DNA of 64,000 nucleotides, taken from assembly GCA_035378985.1 (NCBI GenBank), contig DAOSUR010000010.1, forward strand, positions 1-64,000, in the 5' to 3' direction. Numbering within the stretch: position 1 is the first letter of the stretch; each line of letters starts with the position of its first letter. This stretch comes from Anaerohalosphaeraceae bacterium (GTDB lineage Bacteria > Planctomycetota > Phycisphaerae > Sedimentisphaerales > Anaerohalosphaeraceae). The notes under the pieces are model-generated. The model was given only the letters and a program-made list of their open reading frames with translations. It searched no databases and was not told the DNA's origin. The position numbers and the translations under genes are program-made. Below are positions 59,682 to 64,000 of the stretch, piece after piece.

Positions 59682-61517
59682 CTACAAATGATACTCGAGC
59701 AGATAGTGTTCACGAGTCAGCAGACATTTGATTTTCTCTATCACCTCCGGAACATCAGCCGGCTTTTCGATGTGCAGGTCAGGCTGGGCCTGGGCCAGCT
59801 GGTGGGGACCGATCGCCACAACCAGGCAAGGGTACGGCTGATTAAGCGTGCGTATCGCCTGAAGTTCATAGTCATCCAGATGACTAATGGTGGTAATCAG
59901 AATCAGACCGGCATCTGTGAACAAGTGAGCGATTTCGCCGAGCCGGCGGATGTATTCATCCCGCTCATCCGTCGTCTGCAAATCGGAATCGACACCGAGC
60001 AGAGAGTTGTCCAGTCCCAGATAATAGACCATTCTGCCGGCGTCAAAGAGCCGTTCTTCGAGGGTCTTGGCAATTTCGGATTTTCCGATGCCCGCCGGTC
60101 CGCACAGCAGAACCAGCGCGGCATTCTGCTTATAACGGTCAGACCGATTCTGAGATTGAATTCGGCTCCGCTGCCAGTACTTCTGCCGTTTCCGGACATG
60201 TTCGGAAATTAGATCTCGTTCGGCGGAGAGAGCATCCAGAATGATGCCGCCGCCGGCGATTTCATAGTTGTCGATAATCACAAAGCGTCCGGTCTGGGCA
60301 ATGTCCGAAACCACATCAAAGGCGACCGGCCGAAAGGTTTCCAGCAGATATTCGGCCGTATCATGCCGTTCAATCTGAGTTCGGCTGCTGTCTGTGCTCA
60401 GGTCGGCTGCATCCAGTACGGTGTAAATCTCCCGCAGCCAGACGGTTTCCCGTGCGGCCGCCAGCTTGAGTTTGTATCGTTTGCCCCTGACCATGGGCTG
60501 CCGGCCCATCCAGAACAGATTGACCTTCAGACAGGTTCCGGTCCGGGCGGCCGGCTGGTCGGCCCGGCAGAGAATCTGATTGGGCGGAATGTAAATCTGT
60601 TCGGTGAGTGTAAATCCGGTGGATTGGCCTGCATAGGCTTCCGTCTGCGGCGGCCGATTAAATCCTTCGATGGAAGCAATCCGGGACCGTTTGCCAGACG
60701 GCAAAAAAATAACCTCATCGCCCACTCGGACAGTTCCGGTTTCCACACGCCCGGCCGCAATCCGGCGGTCATCACCTTCCTCGGTAAACTTGTAAACGTC
60801 CTGCACCGGAAACCGAAAGGGCTTCTCGAGGCCGGGGGGCTCTTTTTCAAAACGGCCCATCGCCTCCAAAACCGTCGGGCCGTCATACCAGCACATCCGC
60901 GCCGAACGCGTGCACAGATTGTCCCCGAAGCGGGCGCTGACCGGAATGAAAAAACGCGGCTGAAGGTGAACCTGCTGCAGAAACGCCGTATAGTCTTTTT
61001 GTATTGCCTCAAAGACATCTCGGCGATAGTCTGTTAAATCCATTTTGTTGACGGCCACAGCAATCTGGCGAATTCCCAGCAGGCTCAGCAGATAACCGTG
61101 GCGGCGGGAGTTTTCCCGGATTCCCTCTCTGGCGTCAATCAGCAGCAGCGCCGCTTCCGCCCGGGCCGCACCGGAAATCATATTCTTGAGAAATTCGACA
61201 TGACCGGGGGCATCAATGATAATGTATTCCCGTCGGGACGATTTGAAAAAGCATCGGGCCGTGTCGATGGTGATGCCCTGAGTCTGCTCCTCTTTCAGCG
61301 CATCCAGCAGAAAAGCATACTCAAAGGGTTTGGCGTTGCGGGCGCAATAGGCCTGAACAGCTTCCAGTTTTCCCTTGGGCAGCGAACCGGTATCGGCCAG
61401 AAGCCGTCCAATCAGCGTGCTTTTTCCGTGATCGACATGCCCGATTACAACAATATTCATCTGCTGTCGGTTCCGTCCGGATAAAAAATGTCCGGCGGAG
61501 GATAATGCCGTCGTCAT
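59682..61517 (-). CDS. cysN: Sulfate adenylyltransferase GTPase subunit fused to APS-kinase-like domain
   Basis: With CysD it makes APS from sulfate and ATP, driven by GTP hydrolysis. The 611-residue protein has an EF-Tu-like GTPase (GHVDHGKSTLIGRLLAD, IIIDAPGHVEF, NKMD), beta-barrel domains, and a C-terminal kinase-like domain (about 460-611) as in NodQ/CysNC. In the kinase domain the P-loop reads GPAGIGKSE instead of the usual GxSGxGKST; the substrate loop usually LDGDN reads LGLDN. Ribosome site GAGGAG lies before the ATG. It follows cysD by 19 bases. Confidence 0.92.
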   Translation of the reverse strand: MTTALSSAGHFLSGRNRQQMNIVVIGHVDHGKSTLIGRLLADTGSLPKGKLEAVQAYCARNAKPFEYAFLLDALKEEQTQGITIDTARCFFKSSRREYIIIDAPGHVEFLKNMISGAARAEAALLLIDAREGIRENSRRHGYLLSLLGIRQIAVAVNKMDLTDYRRDVFEAIQKDYTAFLQQVHLQPRFFIPVSARFGDNLCTRSARMCWYDGPTVLEAMGRFEKEPPGLEKPFRFPVQDVYKFTEEGDDRRIAAGRVETGTVRVGDEVIFLPSGKRSRIASIEGFNRPPQTEAYAGQSTGFTLTEQIYIPPNQILCRADQPAARTGTCLKVNLFWMGRQPMVRGKRYKLKLAAARETVWLREIYTVLDAADLSTDSSRTQIERHDTAEYLLETFRPVAFDVVSDIAQTGRFVIIDNYEIAGGGIILDALSAERDLISEHVRKRQKYWQRSRIQSQNRSDRYKQNAALVLLCGPAGIGKSEIAKTLEERLFDAGRMVYYLGLDNSLLGVDSDLQTTDERDEYIRRLGEIAHLFTDAGLILITTISHLDDYELQAIRTLNQPYPCLVVAIGPHQLAQAQPDLHIEKPADVPEVIEKIKCLLTREHYLLEYHL

Positions 61518-61536
61518 GGGTTCTCCTCTTTCTGAC

Positions 61537-62418
61537 TTACATATATCCGCTCCGGCGGAGGGTCTCTAATCCGCTGCCGTCTTCCTTGTCCTGCTGTCGT
61601 CCGGACCGTTCAGCAATGTTGGCGAATTTTCCGCTTCGAAGCTCCTCGATAATCTCCGCCACGGTTTTCGCCGTCGATTCAACAGGGGCCGTGCACGGCC
61701 AGCACCCGAGAGAGCGGTAGCGCTTCCCGTCACCCCGATCAAAATACAGCGAAACAACCGGGATATGTTCCCGCTGGATGTACTCCCAGATGTTCAGCTC
61801 GGTCCAGTCCAGCAGCGGATGAATCCGAACATGCGTTCCGGGAGCGAAATCCGTTTTAAATTGATTCCACAGTTCGGGCGGCTGGTCGCTGATCTCCCAG
61901 TCACTTTCCTGCCCCCGCGGGGAGAAATACCGTTCTTTGCTGCGGCTGCCTTCTTCATCAGCGCGGGCCCCGACGATCACACCGGTAAACGGGGCACCGT
62001 TTTCGACCGTATAAAATTCCCCGCTGTCCGGGTCCAGCACCCGTCGGGGCCATCGGCCGCTGAGGGCGTTTTTCAGGGCCTCGGTTTTCAGCGCTGCACA
62101 GCACTGCAGACGGCTGACGGCTCCGTCGGGAAAGGTTTGCCGGCTCTCCAGGGCTTCTCGATTCATCCCGACAATCAGCTTCAGCTTCCACTGACGGGCA
62201 AACCGGTCGCGGTACTCGATCATTTCCGGGATTTTAAAAGAGGTATCAATGTGCATCAGCGGAAACGGAACATGGCCGAAAAAGGCCTTGCGCGCCAGCC
62301 ACAGCAGAACCGTGCTGTCCTTGCCGATGGACCAGAGCATCACCAGGTCCTTGAAGGACCGGTAGGCCTCTCGAAAAATATAGATGCTTTGCGATTCAAG
62401 TTCATCCAGATGATCCAT
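61537..62418 (-). CDS. cysD: Sulfate adenylyltransferase subunit 2
   Basis: The small subunit of ATP sulfurylase that forms APS with CysN. The 293-residue protein opens MDHLDELESQSIYIFREAYR, has the PP-loop WSIGKDSTVLLWLARKAF, TSFKIPEMIEYRD, GARADEEGSRSKERYFSPRG and the C-terminal tail with GSGLETLRRSGYM. Length is normal. It starts three bases after the cysH stop. Confidence 0.97.
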   Translation of the reverse strand: MDHLDELESQSIYIFREAYRSFKDLVMLWSIGKDSTVLLWLARKAFFGHVPFPLMHIDTSFKIPEMIEYRDRFARQWKLKLIVGMNREALESRQTFPDGAVSRLQCCAALKTEALKNALSGRWPRRVLDPDSGEFYTVENGAPFTGVIVGARADEEGSRSKERYFSPRGQESDWEISDQPPELWNQFKTDFAPGTHVRIHPLLDWTELNIWEYIQREHIPVVSLYFDRGDGKRYRSLGCWPCTAPVESTAKTVAEIIEELRSGKFANIAERSGRQQDKEDGSGLETLRRSGYM

Positions 62419-62421
62419 GGT

Positions 62422-63144
62422 TTATCTCCGATTCAGGCAGACTTGATTCCAGTGCAGTCCGCATTCTTTCTGCTCAGGGTTTTCCCACCACCAGCGTCCG
62501 GAACGCGGATCCTGCCCCGCTGATACCGCTCGGGTACAGCAGGCACAGCCGATGCTCGGGTATCCCCGGTCGTGGAGTTTGTTGTAGGGAACCCGATGCG
62601 TGCGAATATGCTCCCAGACCTGTTCACCGCTCCATTCGGCCAGCGGGCTGATTTTCATCAGACCGAACTGTTCGTCCCGCTGCACACTCTCTACAGAGCT
62701 TCGGGTCTGCGACTGTTCTCGACGAAGGCCGCAAATCCAGGCATCCAGGCAAGACAGTTTCCGCTTCAGCGGTTCAATCTTGCGGATTCGGCAGCACAGC
62801 CTGCGCAACTCAACGCTTTGATAGAACAGATTGATTCCATGTTCGGCCGTCATCGCTTCAACTTGGCGAAAATCCGGAAACAGCCCTTCAATCCGAATGC
62901 CGTACCGTTTTTCCGTTTCCTCCCAGACCTCATAAGTCTCCTGAGGCAGGCGTCCGGTATCCAGGGTAAAGACCGCCGGAGTCTGCTGAAGACGGCACAA
63001 CATATCCGTCAGGACCTGATCCTCCGCACCAAAACTGGTCGCCAAAGCAATACGGCTGCCAAAAAATTCCAGGGCTGTCCGCAGAATCTCCTGCGGGGGC
63101 TGGTGCTGCGTTTTTCGACGGATTTCTTCGAGAAGGGAATCCAT
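62422..63144 (-). CDS. cysH: Phosphoadenylyl/adenylyl-sulfate reductase (4Fe-4S type)
   Basis: Reduces APS (or PAPS) to sulfite. The 240-residue protein has the PP-loop-like SFGAEDQVLTDML, FTLDTGRLPQETYEVWE, the iron-sulfur cysteines (LCCRIRKIEPL and GCACCTRAV) and the catalytic C-terminal ECGLH. The cysteine pairs mark the APS-reductase subtype, so PAPS might not be needed. The ATG at 63144 is preferred; a TTG at 63162 adds six residues and would overlap the upstream gene. It follows the DUF2061 gene by 14 bases. Confidence 0.93.
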   Translation of the reverse strand: MDSLLEEIRRKTQHQPPQEILRTALEFFGSRIALATSFGAEDQVLTDMLCRLQQTPAVFTLDTGRLPQETYEVWEETEKRYGIRIEGLFPDFRQVEAMTAEHGINLFYQSVELRRLCCRIRKIEPLKRKLSCLDAWICGLRREQSQTRSSVESVQRDEQFGLMKISPLAEWSGEQVWEHIRTHRVPYNKLHDRGYPSIGCACCTRAVSAGQDPRSGRWWWENPEQKECGLHWNQVCLNRR

Positions 63145-63158
63145 GATTTCTTTCGCCT

Positions 63159-63380
63159 TCAAATTTCATATTCCGGGGCTTTCAGTTTTCCGATAGGAAC
63201 GCGGTTCCACAATCGTTCGTGACAGTAGAAGACAAGAACCTTAATGAGAATGTCCAGCAGACCGATTTTCAGGGCCGAATCGGGATACCCCGTGACCACC
63301 CACGCGGTGAATATGGTGACGACCGTTCCGGTCAGGCGGTAGCTGACGGCTTTCAATACACTGCGGTAATGTGTTTCCAT
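63159..63380 (-). CDS. DUF2061 small membrane protein
   Basis: A 73-residue protein with METHYRSVLKAVSYRLTGTV then VTIFTAWVVTGYPDSALKIG and ILIKVLVFYCHERLWNRVP; two membrane helices. The SVLKAVSYRLTGT...HERLWNRV pattern is DUF2061. Function unknown, but members are often encoded beside sulfate-assimilation genes and a link to sulfate uptake has been suggested. The ATG at 63380 is preferred; the longer frame to 63470 overlaps the Rrf2 gene. Confidence 0.85.
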   Translation of the reverse strand: METHYRSVLKAVSYRLTGTVVTIFTAWVVTGYPDSALKIGLLDILIKVLVFYCHERLWNRVPIGKLKAPEYEI

Positions 63381-63439
63381 GCAAATATCCAAGAATACTT
63401 GTTTTCCTATTATTTTATAGAGGATTATGCAAAAAAAAT

Positions 63440-63889
63440 TTAAATTATGTAGTTGGCCACATAGGAGCACATTCGTTTTTGCTCTTCATGAGCCAAATCT
63501 TCAAGACTTGTTGAGTCCAGAACCTGAGAAATAGAACAGTTAATCTGTTCAATTAGTTGTTTTTCACTGGAAGGGCCCTCTATCTCAGGATGAGCGGGGG
63601 CCATTTGCTTGTTGGAAGATTCGAGAAATCGAATGATTTGCCCTATCGAGATTTCACGGGGACTTTTAGCCAAGATGTATCCGCCGTGTTTGCCGCGAAT
63701 AGACAGAACAAAACCGCCCTGACGCAACTCATTGAGAATGACCTCAAGAAAACGAGAGGGGATTTGCTGGGCCTGCGCCAACTTGCTGACAGCCGCCGGC
63801 TGCCGCTTATCCAGAAGGGCCAACTGCAGCAGGGCCCGTAGAGCATATCGGCATTTTTGCGAAATCTGAAAGTACTCAAACGGATTCAT
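63440..63889 (-). CDS. Rrf2 family transcriptional regulator
   Basis: A 149-residue winged-helix regulator: ISQKCRYALRALLQLALLDK, the helix-turn-helix with AQAQQIPSRFLEVILNELRQ and the wing SIRGKHGGYILAKSPREISI. The three-cysteine cluster motif of IscR is not present: single cysteines in NCSIS and RMCSYV only, so it is more like CymR, the cysteine-metabolism regulator. It is first in the minus-strand run rrf2-DUF2061-cysH-cysD-cysN-sir, so it likely controls that operon. The ATG at 63889 starts it, with GAGG ten bases upstream. Confidence 0.9.
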   Translation of the reverse strand: MNPFEYFQISQKCRYALRALLQLALLDKRQPAAVSKLAQAQQIPSRFLEVILNELRQGGFVLSIRGKHGGYILAKSPREISIGQIIRFLESSNKQMAPAHPEIEGPSSEKQLIEQINCSISQVLDSTSLEDLAHEEQKRMCSYVANYII

Positions 63890-63896
63890 CAATATA

Positions 63897-63930
63897 ATAC
63901 CTCATCTATACGGTCGGAATAATGAGATAT
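63897..63930 (-). promoter_or_regulatory. Candidate operator of the Rrf2 regulator
   Basis: Inverted arms ATACCTCAT (63897-63905) and ATGAGATAT (63922-63930), eight of nine bases symmetric, spaced 16 bases. The element lies directly downstream of the -10 hexamer, over the likely transcription start, where a repressor would block initiation. Confidence 0.45.
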
Positions 63931-63959
63931 AGCATAATCCTTTTTCGACACCTCTGCAA
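63931..63959 (-). promoter_or_regulatory. Probable sigma-70 promoter of the rrf2-cys operon
   Basis: On the minus strand, TTGCAG (63954-63959) and TATGCT (63931-63936) are separated by exactly 17 bases. The next bases downstream hold the inverted repeat called as the operator. Confidence 0.5.
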
Positions 63960-63960
63960 G

Positions 63961-63981
63961 AGAAAAATTAAAAATTTTTCT
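63961..63981. repeat. AT-rich perfect inverted repeat upstream of the cys promoter
   Basis: AGAAAAATT and AATTTTTCT, nine-base arms around AAA, one base beyond the -35 hexamer on the upstream side. It could be an activator site, or the tail of a terminator from a gene beyond the window. Confidence 0.45.
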
Positions 63982-64000
63982 TGTCATTTTATAAATATTT

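Overview
The window is about 64 kb of a moderately GC-rich bacterial chromosome and is densely coded. Gene content suggests a Planctomycetota / PVC-type bacterium, most likely of the Phycisphaerae: a DUF1573 lipoprotein beside a type II secretion operon with a giant secretin, a TMTC-like membrane protein with TPRs, many small lipoproteins, and the filler repeats common in those genomes. This assignment is inference from gene flavour; no 16S gene is present. Nothing looks like a prophage, integron or CRISPR array.

Layout. 0.3-4.0 kb: translation and RNA-modification genes rpmE, prfA, trmB and rsmG, with an isochorismatase-like gene on the opposite strand. 4.0-4.6 kb: a repeat-rich spacer. 4.6-21.2 kb: a DUF1573 lipoprotein gene, then a full type II secretion operon in canonical order (gspC-D-E-F-G-H-I-J-K-L-M, no prepilin peptidase). 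Between gspD and gspE the operon is split by about 0.9 kb of hairpin repeats carrying a small GIY-YIG endonuclease gene. 21.2-25.8 kb (minus): a hybrid histidine kinase, a NarL-type response regulator, tRNA-Pro(GGG), msrB and a TPR lipoprotein gene. 25.9-30.2 kb (minus): gyrB, dciA and dnaN, followed by an AT-rich gap with a perfect DnaA box that is a candidate replication origin. 30.2-40.5 kb: an ABC-F ATPase, a small lipoprotein with a strong promoter, the c-di-AMP genes cdaA/cdaR, cstA, the TMTC-like protein, der and a zinc-ribbon/PH-domain protein. 40.5-44.3 kb (minus): the ffh-rpsP-trmD-rplS-yraN cluster (no rimM). 44.5-57.6 kb: a YqhD-type alcohol dehydrogenase, an unknown protein, an SGNH-hydrolase lipoprotein, then a long minus-strand run (pheA, tpiA, secG, yicC, gmk, rpoZ, coaC, a secreted coiled-coil protein, dsbD, an asparagine-synthetase-like protein, nth), and ogt. 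57.7-63.9 kb: a phage-type ThyX-like protein, then a sulfate-assimilation operon headed by an Rrf2 regulator (rrf2-DUF2061-cysH-cysD-cysNC-sir).

How the genes work together. The secretion operon encodes inner-membrane platform, ATPase, pseudopilins and secretin of one machine. The cys operon encodes sulfate activation (CysD/CysN), reduction to sulfite (CysH) and to sulfide (Sir), probably under the Rrf2 regulator, which has a candidate operator on its own promoter. Convergent gene pairs often overlap or abut at their stop codons, leaving no room for intrinsic terminators.

The most unusual items are the GIY-YIG/hairpin element in the secretion operon, whose upstream hairpin can sequester its own Shine-Dalgarno; the enlarged GspD and GspI; the degenerate receiver and phosphotransfer domains of the hybrid kinase; and the ThyX-like protein.
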